From assembly GCA_964583765.1 (NCBI GenBank), contig CAZOWW010000019.1, forward strand, positions 1 to 58,876: a stretch of DNA of 58,876 bases. Direction: 5' to 3'. This stretch comes from CAZOWW01 sp964583765. Its GTDB lineage: Bacteria > Actinomycetota > Actinomycetes > Actinomycetales > Kineosporiaceae. The position numbers and the translations under genes are program-made. Shown piece after piece: positions 35,824-43,903 of the stretch. Below the pieces are notes generated by a model. That model saw nothing but the letters and a program-made list of their open reading frames with translations, was not told the DNA's origin and did not search any database. Each line of letters starts with the position of its first letter. The first letter of the stretch is position 1.

Positions 35824-36874
35824 TCTATCGGGAGTGCACACGGTCCTGCCCGCGCATCGCTATCCGCAGCGCGAGCTCATGGGGGCCTTCGGCGACCTGT
35901 GCCTCGGACCGCAGGCCGACCGGACCGGCCTGGAGCGGCTGTTCGCCCACGCCGGGGTGAACCAACGGCACCTGTGCCTGCCACTCGAGTGCTACGGGTC
36001 GATCACGGACTTCGGTGCGGCGAACGACCTCTTCCTTCACCATGCCAGGCAGCTCGGGGCGCAGGCGTTGAGCGGTGCCCTGCGGCGGGCCGGGCTGGCG
36101 CCGGACCAGCTCGACGTCGTCTTCTCGACGACCGTCACCGGAGTCGCCGTGCCGTCCCTGGAGGTCCTGATCGCCCGGGACGTCGGACTGCGTGCCGATG
36201 TGCGGCGGGTACCCCTGTTCGGCCTCGGCTGCGCCGGAGGCGCGGCAGGGCTTGCCCGCCTGCACGACTACCTGGTCGGGCACCCCCGGCAGGTGGGAGC
36301 CCTGGTCTCGGTCGAGCTGTGCTCGCTGACCCTGCGCCGCTCGGACCGTTCGGCGGCGAACCTGGTGGCCGGTGCGCTGTTCGGCGACGGGGCCGCCGCA
36401 GTGGTGGCCACGGGCACCGAACACCCCGCTGCGGCCGGTGGACCCCGGGTACTGGACTCCCGCTCCTGCCTGTACCCGGACACCGAGGCCGCGCTGGGCT
36501 GGCACGTCGGAGGCGAAGGTCTGCGGATCGTCCTGGACGCCCAGGTGCCGTCCCTGCTCGAACGGCACCTGGGCACCGATGTCCGGGCGCTGCTGACACC
36601 CAACGGTCTGCGGATCGAGGACGTCGCGGCGTGGGTGTGCCACGCCGGCGGTCCGCGGGTGATCGAGGCGGTCGAGACCGTCCTGGCCCTGCCCGGTGAT
36701 CCCCTTGAGTTGACCTGGCGGTCGCTCGGGGAGGTCGGGAATCTCTCCTCGGCCTCGGTGCTGCACGTGCTGCGGGACACCCTCGACAAGCGTGCTCCCG
36801 CAGCGGGCAGTCCCGGGGTCGTGCTGGCCGTCGGCCCCGGGATCGGCAGCGAACTCGTGCTGGTGCGGTGGTGA
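35804..36874 (+). CDS. Type III polyketide synthase (alkylresorcinol synthase-like)
   Basis: A 356-residue homodimeric chalcone-synthase-like enzyme that extends a fatty acyl starter with malonyl-CoA units to a phenolic lipid. The catalytic triad can be read: Cys143 in FGLGCAGGAAGL, His280 in WVCHAGGPRVIEA, and Asn313 in GEVGNLSSASVL. No signal peptide. ATG 35804 is reported, but GTG 35816 (TILSGVHTVLPAHRYPQ) fits the family N-terminus better. Its stop overlaps a GTG that opens a tiny repeat-rich ORF leading to the methyltransferase gene. The neighbours (UbiA, ICMT-like methyltransferase, flavoprotein) point to methoxyhydroquinone-type phenolic lipids. Confidence 0.92.
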   Translation: MVEQVTILSGVHTVLPAHRYPQRELMGAFGDLCLGPQADRTGLERLFAHAGVNQRHLCLPLECYGSITDFGAANDLFLHHARQLGAQALSGALRRAGLAPDQLDVVFSTTVTGVAVPSLEVLIARDVGLRADVRRVPLFGLGCAGGAAGLARLHDYLVGHPRQVGALVSVELCSLTLRRSDRSAANLVAGALFGDGAAAVVATGTEHPAAAGGPRVLDSRSCLYPDTEAALGWHVGGEGLRIVLDAQVPSLLERHLGTDVRALLTPNGLRIEDVAAWVCHAGGPRVIEAVETVLALPGDPLELTWRSLGEVGNLSSASVLHVLRDTLDKRAPAAGSPGVVLAVGPGIGSELVLVRW

Positions 36875-36999
36875 CCGGGGCCGTGGGGACAGAGGCGGTG
36901 GTGACCGGGGCCGTGGTGACCGGTGCAATGGTCACGAACGCGGTGGAGGCGAGTGCGGTGGCAACGAGTACGAGTGCGGTGGTGACCGACCGATGGTGA
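36871..36999 (+). repeat. Val/Thr/Ala-codon repeat, possible 42-codon coupling ORF
   Basis: Between the PKS and methyltransferase genes the sequence is built from variants of GTGACCGGGGCCGTG. A GTG overlapping the PKS stop (GTGA at 36871) opens a frame of 42 codons, almost all Val, Thr, Ala, Gly and Ser. It ends in a TGA at 36997-36999, just past the ATG 36993 of the next gene. It could pass ribosomes from one gene to the next, or be expanded junk. Confidence 0.5.
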
Positions 37000-37526
37000 C
37001 CAGCCAGATCGGGTATCTCGCGCTGATCGCCGTGGTGGCGATCGAACGTCTCGCCGAACTGGTGGTCGCCCGGCGCAATCTCCGGTGGGCGCTCGCCCAG
37101 GGGGCCCGGGAGTTCGGCCTGGGGCACTACCCGTTCATGGTCGTGCTGCACGGTGGACTGCTGGTGGGCAGTGCGATCGAGGCGATGGACCGGCCGTTCG
37201 TGCCGGCGCTGGGCTGGCCGATGCTCGCGGTGGTCGTGGCGGCCCAGGCCCTGCGGTGGTGGTGCGTGTTCACCCTCGGGTCACGCTGGAACACCCGGGT
37301 CCTCGTCCTGCCGGGACGGCCCCTGGTCGGGGACGGTCCCTACTGGTGGCTCCGGCACCCGAACTACCTGGCCGTGGCCGCGGAGGGGATCGCGCTCCCG
37401 CTGGTGCACACGGCCTGGATCACCGCACTGACCTTCACCCTGCTCAACGCGGGTCTGCTGCGGGTGCGGATCCGGGTCGAGGAGAGTGCGATCGGCTGGG
37501 CGCTCGCACACGGCGACGCTTCGTGA
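36993..37526 (+). CDS. ICMT-like methyltransferase (AgqB/SrsB-like)
   Basis: A 177-residue integral membrane methyltransferase of the isoprenylcysteine carboxyl methyltransferase superfamily. It would O-methylate the phenolic product of the type III PKS using S-adenosylmethionine. Several hydrophobic spans occur in the first 120 residues. The superfamily motif GPYWWLRHPNYLAVAAEGIAL, with RHPxY and a Glu, binds the cofactor. ATG 36993 is followed at once by an in-frame GTG; the upstream sequence is repeat. Its stop overlaps the GTG of the flavoprotein gene (GTGA). Confidence 0.88.
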   Translation: MVTSQIGYLALIAVVAIERLAELVVARRNLRWALAQGAREFGLGHYPFMVVLHGGLLVGSAIEAMDRPFVPALGWPMLAVVVAAQALRWWCVFTLGSRWNTRVLVLPGRPLVGDGPYWWLRHPNYLAVAAEGIALPLVHTAWITALTFTLLNAGLLRVRIRVEESAIGWALAHGDAS

Positions 37527-38710
37527 GCGGACCCGGCGCCCGGGGCGGACCTGGCGATCAGGGCGGACCCGGCGCCCCGGGCGGAGAACCGTGCCGACCT
37601 CGGACCGGGCCCGTGGCGGGAACCCCCTCGCGAGAGCCGCCCGCGGACGTCGACCTGCTGGTGGTGGGGGCCGGCCCGGCCGGGTTGGCCACCGCGATCT
37701 ACGCCGCGCGGGCGGGTCTGGGGGTACGGGTACTCGAAGCGCGGCCCGGTCCGGTGGACAAGGCCTGCGGAGAGGGCCTGATGCCCTCGGCCGTCCGTGG
37801 GCTGAGGGAGCTGGGCGTGCGCCTGGAGGGCCGGCGCATCCGCGGGATCCGGTACACCGACGGCAACCGCTGCGCCGACGCGTTCTTCCGGAACGGTTGC
37901 GGCCTCGGCGTGCGGCGCACCGTGCTGCAGGCCGCGATGAGCACGGCCGCCGAGCGGGCAGGCGTGCAGATCACGCGGCACCGCGCGCAGGTCGTGGCCT
38001 CCGATGACGTGGGGGTGAGCGTGGACGGGTACCGGGCTCGCCACCTGGTCGTCGCCGACGGACTGCACTCCGGGTTCCGTCGCGCTCTGGGCCTGGAACC
38101 GGGACGGCAGCCCGGCACGCGGAACGGCCCCGGTACACGGAACGGTCCCGGCCGGCGGAGCGGCGTGCGCTGGGGCCTGCGCCGGCACTTCGCCGTCGAG
38201 CCGTGGACCGATCTGGTGGAGGTGCACTGGGCGGCCCACGCCGAGGCCTATGTGACGCCGGTGGGGCCACGACTGGTCGGGGTCGCGCTGCTCAGCGGTG
38301 AGCGGGGTTCCTTCGACGAACAACTGGCGGGGTTCCCCACTCTGCGCGCACTGCTCGGGTCGGCGGTCGGCGGCCCGGTCCGTGGAGCCGGACCCTTGCG
38401 GCAGCGCTCGACCGCCCGGGTGCACGGGCGGGTACTGCTGGTGGGGGACGCCGCGGGGTACGTGGATGCCCTCACGGGGGAGGGCATCGCCGTGTCCGTG
38501 GCCTGTGCCCGGCAGCTCGTGGACTGCCTGGTGGCCGGCACCCCGCAGGCCTACGAGCGACGGTGGTCGGCCACCACCCGCCGGTACCGCACGCTGACCT
38601 CGATGTTGCTCTGGGCCGGCCGGCGACCGGTGCTGGCGTCGAGGATCGTGCCGACGGCCGTGGCGTTACCGGGGCTGTTCGGGATGCTCGTGCGCCAGGT
38701 GGCGCGATGA
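37523..38710 (+). CDS. FAD-dependent oxidoreductase (AgqC/SrsC-like)
   Basis: A 395-residue flavoprotein of the geranylgeranyl reductase/PHBH-like family. It would hydroxylate the alkylresorcinol ring to the hydroquinone or quinone. The FAD fold starts at DVDLLVVGAGPAGLATAIYA. KACGEGLMP and the second FAD motif RVLLVGDAAGYVDALTGEGI are clear. GTG 37523 overlaps the previous stop. The first ~25 residues are collagen-like (GPGARGGPGDQGGPGAPGG), and an inner PGTRNG repeat occurs near residue 200; both look like recent repeat growth. The 3' end overlaps the convergent membrane protein gene by 45 bases. Confidence 0.9.
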   Translation: MSGPGARGGPGDQGGPGAPGGEPCRPRTGPVAGTPSREPPADVDLLVVGAGPAGLATAIYAARAGLGVRVLEARPGPVDKACGEGLMPSAVRGLRELGVRLEGRRIRGIRYTDGNRCADAFFRNGCGLGVRRTVLQAAMSTAAERAGVQITRHRAQVVASDDVGVSVDGYRARHLVVADGLHSGFRRALGLEPGRQPGTRNGPGTRNGPGRRSGVRWGLRRHFAVEPWTDLVEVHWAAHAEAYVTPVGPRLVGVALLSGERGSFDEQLAGFPTLRALLGSAVGGPVRGAGPLRQRSTARVHGRVLLVGDAAGYVDALTGEGIAVSVACARQLVDCLVAGTPQAYERRWSATTRRYRTLTSMLLWAGRRPVLASRIVPTAVALPGLFGMLVRQVAR

Positions 38711-39163
38711 CCCGTCGCCGAGTGCGGCGAGCGCAGCCGCGAGCTGGGCGTCCTGTGCCAGGAGGTGGGTCTGGATCTGCCGGACCTCCGAGAGGATCGC
38801 CGTGGCGTCGTCGTAGGTCGCCTGGGCCCGGGCATCGGCCGCCGAGGCCTGGACGTTCTGGCCCACGATGATGATCGGTAGCAGTACGAGTTGCAGGAAG
38901 GTCTGCGCGATCCAGGCGACCATCACCAGGGAGTTGCCGCTGGCGAAGGCCGAGGGCGCGCTCACCAGGGCGAGCAGGGTGAAGGCGTAGGCGCACCACA
39001 TCGTGCCCACGATCACCGTGATGCGCACGCCCACCCGGGCGTTGAGCTGGCCGATCCGTCCCGGCCCGTGGAGCGAGGCCGCCGCGGAGGCCACCGTGGG
39101 CGCTCCCACGCTCCGGCGGTGCTGCAGGTGGGGATGCGGAACATAGCGGAAGGGGGCACTCAC
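38666..39163 (-). CDS. Two-span membrane protein (DUF1003-like)
   Basis: A 165-residue protein with two hydrophobic spans (TVIVGTMWCAYAFTLLALVS and LVMVAWIAQTFLQLVLLPII) and a C-terminal coiled helix (ATAILSEVRQIQTHLLAQDAQLAAAL). The WCAYAFTLLAL...WIAQTFLQLVLLPIIIVGQN pattern is shared by a widespread actinobacterial membrane family close to DUF1003. Function unknown. The ORF overlaps the flavoprotein gene end. Confidence 0.7.
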   Translation of the reverse strand: MSAPFRYVPHPHLQHRRSVGAPTVASAAASLHGPGRIGQLNARVGVRITVIVGTMWCAYAFTLLALVSAPSAFASGNSLVMVAWIAQTFLQLVLLPIIIVGQNVQASAADARAQATYDDATAILSEVRQIQTHLLAQDAQLAAALAALGDGSSRHLAHEHPEQPR

Positions 39164-39204
39164 GCGGCCAAGGGTGGCACATCCGGGCCGGGGGCGAGGG
39201 GGCG

Positions 39205-40914
39205 TTACGGGAGTTCACACACCCGGCCCTCGGCCACCTCGATGCGGCGGGTGAGGCGCACCGAGTCCAGCAGCCGCCGATCGTGGCTGACCAGGATCAC
39301 CGTGCCGGTGAACGAGTCGACCGCCTGTTCCAGCTGCTCGATCGCGGGGAGGTCGAGGTGGTTGGTGGGCTCGTCGAGCACGAGCAGGTTCACCCCGCGG
39401 GCCTGCAGCAGCGCGAGGGCCGCGCGGGTGCGTTCGCCGGGGGAGAGGTCGTCCGCCGGCCGGCGCACGTGGTCCGTGGCCAGCCCGTACTTGGCCAGCA
39501 GGGTGCGCACCTCGTGCTCGGGCCAGTCCGGCACCTGGTCGCCGAACGCCCGCAGCAGCGTGGTCCCGCCGACGAAGAGCGATCGCGCCTGGTCGACCTC
39601 GCCGACCACGACCCCCGAGCCCAGGGACGCCGTGCCCGAGCGCGGGGGGATCCGGCCGAGGAGCAGTGCGAGCAGGGTCGACTTTCCGGCCCCGTTGGGT
39701 CCGGTCACGGACACGCGGTCGGCCCAGTCCAGGCGGAGGTCCACCGGTCCGAGCGTGAAGCCGGGGGTGTCCGGCGTGCCGCCCAGCTCGGCCACGGCTT
39801 GGTGCAGGGTGGCGACCACGGTGCCCGAGCGACCCGCGGTAGCGATCTCCATCCGGAGTTGCCACTCCTTGCGCGGTTCCTCGACCGCCTCGAGTCGCTC
39901 GATCAGCCGCTCGGTCTGGCGTGCCTTCGACGCCTGCTTCTCGGAGGTCTCGCCGCGGAAGTTGCGGACGAACTTGTCGTTGTCCGTGGCCTTCCGCCGG
40001 GCGTTGCGCACGCCCTTGGCCATCCACGCCCGCTGGGTCCGGGCCCGTTCCTCCAGCGCACCACGGGTCTGCGCGTACTCGTCATAGGTCTCGCGGGCAT
40101 GCTGGCGCGCGATCCGACGCTCATCCAGGTAGCGGGCGTAACCACCGCCGAAGACACTCACCTGCTGCTGGGTGAGGTCGAGCTCGACCACCTTCGAGAC
40201 CGTGCGGGCGAGGAACTCGCGGTCATGGCTCACCAGCACCGTGCCGGCGCGCAGCCCGGTGACGAATGCCTCCAGCCGGGCCAACCCGTCCAGGTCGAGG
40301 TCGTTGGTCGGTTCGTCGAGCAGGTACACGTCGTACCGGGACAACAGGAGCGCCGCGAGACCCGCGCGGGCCGCCTGCCCACCGGAGAGACTGGTCATCG
40401 GGCGGTCGAGGGCCACGGCCGGTCCGACGTCGGCGAGCACGGCCTCGATGCGTTCCTCGAGGTCGGCGCCACCCAGGTTCAACCACCGTTCGAGGGCCGT
40501 GGCGTACTCCTGCGCGACATCCTCCGCGCCGGCCCGCGCCCGGGTGCCGGTCTGCTCGCCGGCGGTGGCCTGGGCCCCCGTGGTGGCCAGGGCCTCGGTC
40601 GTGCGGTCCAGCGCGGTCTGGGCGTCGGCCACCCCGGTGCGCCGGGCGAGGAACCCGCCGAGGGTCTCGCCGGGACGGCGTTCGGGTTCCTGGGGCAGGT
40701 ACCCCACGTTCGCGTCCCGGGGGGACAGGCTCACCTGCCCGGACTCGGGAGTGGCCAGACCGGTCAGCAGGCGCAGGAGGGTCGACTTGCCGGCGCCGTT
40801 GGCGCCCACGAGGCCGATCACGTCCCCCGGGGCGACCACCAGATCCAGGTCGGTGAACAGGGCACGGGCGCCGTGGGCCGCGGAGAGGCCGCGAGCGACG
40901 AGGGTGGCATTCAT
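39205..40914 (-). CDS. ABC-F family ATP-binding protein
   Basis: A 569-residue soluble protein with two ABC ATPase domains joined by a charged helical linker, and no membrane spans. ATG 40914 gives the canonical start MNATLVARGLSAAHGARALF. Walker A: GANGAGKSTLLRLL and GPNGAGKSTLLALL; signatures LSGGQAARAGLAAL and LSPGERTRAALALL; Walker B with LLDEPTNDLDLDG and LVLDEPTNHLDLP. The long Arg/Lys-rich linker is the ribosome-reaching arm. ABC-F proteins act on ribosomes stalled by antibiotics or difficult peptides. It may be a macrolide/lincosamide-type protection protein or a housekeeping factor. Confidence 0.92.
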   Translation of the reverse strand: MNATLVARGLSAAHGARALFTDLDLVVAPGDVIGLVGANGAGKSTLLRLLTGLATPESGQVSLSPRDANVGYLPQEPERRPGETLGGFLARRTGVADAQTALDRTTEALATTGAQATAGEQTGTRARAGAEDVAQEYATALERWLNLGGADLEERIEAVLADVGPAVALDRPMTSLSGGQAARAGLAALLLSRYDVYLLDEPTNDLDLDGLARLEAFVTGLRAGTVLVSHDREFLARTVSKVVELDLTQQQVSVFGGGYARYLDERRIARQHARETYDEYAQTRGALEERARTQRAWMAKGVRNARRKATDNDKFVRNFRGETSEKQASKARQTERLIERLEAVEEPRKEWQLRMEIATAGRSGTVVATLHQAVAELGGTPDTPGFTLGPVDLRLDWADRVSVTGPNGAGKSTLLALLLGRIPPRSGTASLGSGVVVGEVDQARSLFVGGTTLLRAFGDQVPDWPEHEVRTLLAKYGLATDHVRRPADDLSPGERTRAALALLQARGVNLLVLDEPTNHLDLPAIEQLEQAVDSFTGTVILVSHDRRLLDSVRLTRRIEVAEGRVCELP

Positions 40915-41129
40915 CTCGCAGCGACCGTACCCGAGCGGCCGACGCGGTTCCCAACCGATTCCGTCCGCCCGGTCGGCCCACCGGAGTCGGCGGTTCGGGT
41001 GGCCCGGTCGGAACGGTCGGCCTCGGCGGTTGGGGTGGCCTGGTGACCCGGACAGCACGATGGCCGGTCCCGAGGGAACCGGCCACCTGGAGTGTGCAGA
41101 CCGGCGAGCCGGCCTCGTGCGGTACGGCG

Positions 41130-42353
41130 TCAGTGCGAGCTCGGCACCAGGCTGCCCTTGGGCTGGCCGATCGCCGAGAGGAGCTCGGTGAACCAGGGAA
41201 GGTCGGTGTCGAACGGCTTGCCACCCTTGATCCGCGGGAACTCGATCACCCGCAGCTCGCCGTCCTTGTCCTCGTCGCCGCCGACCACGCCGCTCTCGGC
41301 GCGCAGCGCGGCGTCCACGGCGAGCTCGGTCGCCTGCTTGATCAGGGCCAGGTCCTGCGCGTTCGCCGGCGCGGACCGGGAGAAGTAGCCGCTCTTCTGG
41401 ACCATCGTCTTCTCGGCACCGAGCAGGTGGGCGAACTGCTTGGCGAACCAGGCACCCGGGTTGATCGTGTCGATCTTGACATGCCCGAACGCGTCGCGCT
41501 TGGGCTCCTCGCCGCGGGCGATCATCTCCTCGACGATCGTGGTGACGCCGGCGCCCTCGGACAGGAAGACGTTGACCGCGTCGTGCGCGTCGAGGACGGC
41601 CCGCAGGCGAGCGGCCTCCTCGGCGATGTCGAAGGACAGTTCGGGGACGTAGACCGCGTGCACGTCCCAGCGCTCGGGGTGGTTGCCGAAGCCGGCGAAC
41701 TCCCGGTCGATGAGCCGCTCGCGGTACTTGGCGGCCGTGGCCGCGGTGAGCCAGCCGCAGTTGCGGCCCATGACCTCGTGCACGATGAGCATGCGGGGGT
41801 TGGACGAGTGCTCGGCGATGATGTTGCTCGCGAAGCGGGCGCCCTCTTCGGCCGCGGTCCAGGCGCCGAGGCTCTGCGCGATCGGCACGACGTCGTTGTC
41901 GATCGTCTTGGGCAGCCCCACGACGGTCAGCTCGTAGCCGTTGCTGTGCAGGTAGGCGGCAAGATCGGCCGCGGTCGTGTTGGTGTCGTCACCACCGATG
42001 GTGTGCAGGACATCGACACCGTCACGGGTCAGCTGCTCCGCGGCCACGTGCAGCGGGTCCTGACCGGGGGCCACCAGACTGCGCTTGACGCAGTCCTTGA
42101 CGTTGGTGAGCTTGACCCGGCTGTTGCCGATCGGGCTGCCCCCGAAGGAGTGCAGCAGGTGGGCCTTGGCCCGGATCTCGGGCGTCACGGTGAGGTAGCG
42201 CCCACCGAGCAGGCCGGCGTAGCCGTCGAGGTAACCGATGATCTCGATCTCGGGGGCGAGGGCGGTGTAGCGCTCGATGAGGCCGCCCACGGCGGACGAC
42301 AAGCAGGGTGCGAGCCCACCAGCGGTGAGCAGAGCAACACGGCGAACGGGCAT
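41130..42353 (-). CDS. pfp: 6-phosphofructokinase, pyrophosphate-dependent type
   Basis: A 407-residue glycolytic enzyme phosphorylating fructose 6-phosphate, reversible if PPi is the donor. The nucleotide loop TIGGDDTNTTA carries Asp where ATP-PFKs have Gly, and PKTIDND replaces the ATP-type TIDND context; both are marks of PPi-dependent enzymes. HEVMGRNCGWL and FLSEGAGV are conserved. The ATG at 42353 starts MPVRRVALLTAGG. Monocistronic; divergent from the aldo/keto reductase gene. Confidence 0.9.
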   Translation of the reverse strand: MPVRRVALLTAGGLAPCLSSAVGGLIERYTALAPEIEIIGYLDGYAGLLGGRYLTVTPEIRAKAHLLHSFGGSPIGNSRVKLTNVKDCVKRSLVAPGQDPLHVAAEQLTRDGVDVLHTIGGDDTNTTAADLAAYLHSNGYELTVVGLPKTIDNDVVPIAQSLGAWTAAEEGARFASNIIAEHSSNPRMLIVHEVMGRNCGWLTAATAAKYRERLIDREFAGFGNHPERWDVHAVYVPELSFDIAEEAARLRAVLDAHDAVNVFLSEGAGVTTIVEEMIARGEEPKRDAFGHVKIDTINPGAWFAKQFAHLLGAEKTMVQKSGYFSRSAPANAQDLALIKQATELAVDAALRAESGVVGGDEDKDGELRVIEFPRIKGGKPFDTDLPWFTELLSAIGQPKGSLVPSSH

Positions 42354-42622
42354 GGCGCTGGCTCCGAAGACTCGATCGTCCGGTACAGCACCCGAGTCCT
42401 GACGGGTGCCGGCACGCCGTTGTGCGTGTCTACAGTATCCGTCCCGCGAGGGGGAATCGCGCCCGCATCGGGGGCGTGAGTCGGCGCACATATCCGGCTC
42501 GAACGGCGTGTCGCGGGGGGCTTTCCCGCAGGCCAGTGACATCCCGTGTCGAGTTGTGGACACCCCGTACCGAGAGCTGGGACAGAGGTCCCGGTGTCGC
42601 GCATCCGGGTGTCGGCGCGTCC

Positions 42623-42688
42623 GGCGGTGTTCACGAATCGGCCTGGTGGCGTTCAGGAATCCGCGTGGTGGCGTTCGCGAATCGGCGG
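42623..42688. repeat. Three imperfect 22-bp tandem repeats
   Basis: Units GG(T/C)GGCGTTC..GAATC(G/C)GC.. at 42623-42644, 42645-42666 and 42667-42688 lie in the 428-base divergent gap between pfp and the YghZ-like gene. The rest of the gap (42354-42622, 42689-42781) shows no ORF of known family; ACAGTAT near 42432 is the only AT-rich, promoter-like spot. Confidence 0.7.
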
Positions 42689-42781
42689 CGACGGCGCCCC
42701 CGGACCGGCCGGCGTCCCCGGACCGGCGTGGCGGTGGCGACCCGTGGCGACCCGGCGCAGGCCGACTGGCAAGGTACGCAC

Positions 42782-43795
42782 ATGACCTACGTCGCCGCCC
42801 CGGACCGCTACGCCGCCATGCCCTACCGCAGGGTCGGCCGCAGCGGTCTCCTGCTGCCCGCGATCTCCCTGGGCATGTGGCACAACTTCGGGGACGAGAA
42901 GCCCCTGGAGACCCAGCGCGCGATCCTGCGCCGGGCTTTCGACCTCGGGGTCACGCACTTCGACCTCGCGAACAACTACGGACCGCCCGCAGGGGCCGCC
43001 GAGGCCAACTTCGGGCGGTTGTTCGCGCAGGATTTCACCCCGTACCGCGACGAGCTCGTGATCTCGACCAAGGCCGGGTACGACATGTGGGAGGGGCCCT
43101 ACGGCGAGTGGGGTTCGCGGAAGCACCTGCTCGCCAGCCTGGACGCCAGCCTGCGTCGCACGGGCCTCGACTACGTGGACATCTACTACAGCCACCGTCC
43201 CGATCCCCGGACGCCGCTGGAGGAGACCCTCGGCGCGCTGGACACCGCGGTGCGTTCGGGCCGCGCGTTCTACGCCGGGATCTCGTCGTACTCGGCGCAG
43301 GACACCCGGCGGGCCGTGGAGATCATGCGGTCCTTGGGCACGCCCCTGCTGATCCACCAGCCCTCCTACTCGATGCTCGAACGGTGGGTGGAGGGCGGCC
43401 TGCTCGACGTCCTGGGCGACGAGGGCGTGGGCTGCATCGCCTTCTCGCCGCTGGCCCAGGGCCTGCTCACCGACCGGTACTTCCACGGGATCCCGGCCGA
43501 CTCCCGCGCCGCGGCCAACCGGTTCCTGGACCCCCGGCGGATCGACGAGCGGATGCTCACGCATCTGAAGGCCCTCAATGCCATCGCCGAGCGCCGCGGA
43601 CAGAGCCTGGCCCAGCTGGCGCTCAGCTGGCTGCTCAAGGACCCGCGGATCACCTCGGTGCTGGTCGGGGCGAGCAGCGTGGCCCAGCTCGAGGCCAACA
43701 TCGGGGCGGCCCACGCCGCACCACTGAGTGCCGAGGACCTCGCCGAGATCGACCGGTTGGGCGGGGTCGCCGGAGTGAGGATCCCCGGGGCGTAG
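42782..43795 (+). CDS. Aldo/keto reductase, YghZ/Gpr-like
   Basis: A 337-residue NADPH-dependent reductase of the AKR14 type (L-glyceraldehyde 3-phosphate reductase, YghZ). The motifs are complete: THFDLANNYGPPAG (Asp and Tyr), VISTKAGYDMWEGPYGEWGS (Lys, and the family-specific GPYG), YSHRPDPRTP (His), FYAGISSYSA. The C-terminal cofactor loop is LVGASSVAQLEANI. It probably detoxifies methylglyoxal-like aldehydes. ATG 42782 is chosen from the family length; the frame is open upstream through the 22-bp repeats. Confidence 0.92.
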   Translation: MTYVAAPDRYAAMPYRRVGRSGLLLPAISLGMWHNFGDEKPLETQRAILRRAFDLGVTHFDLANNYGPPAGAAEANFGRLFAQDFTPYRDELVISTKAGYDMWEGPYGEWGSRKHLLASLDASLRRTGLDYVDIYYSHRPDPRTPLEETLGALDTAVRSGRAFYAGISSYSAQDTRRAVEIMRSLGTPLLIHQPSYSMLERWVEGGLLDVLGDEGVGCIAFSPLAQGLLTDRYFHGIPADSRAAANRFLDPRRIDERMLTHLKALNAIAERRGQSLAQLALSWLLKDPRITSVLVGASSVAQLEANIGAAHAAPLSAEDLAEIDRLGGVAGVRIPGA

Positions 43796-43903
43796 AACTG
43801 AGGGCGGGTGACCCCGGCTGCGCCGAGGAGTGACGAACCCCGGTCCGCAGGACGAGCGACCTTCGCCGAGGCAGAGTTCCGGAGCCGGCCCGGGCTGCTC
43901 CGA

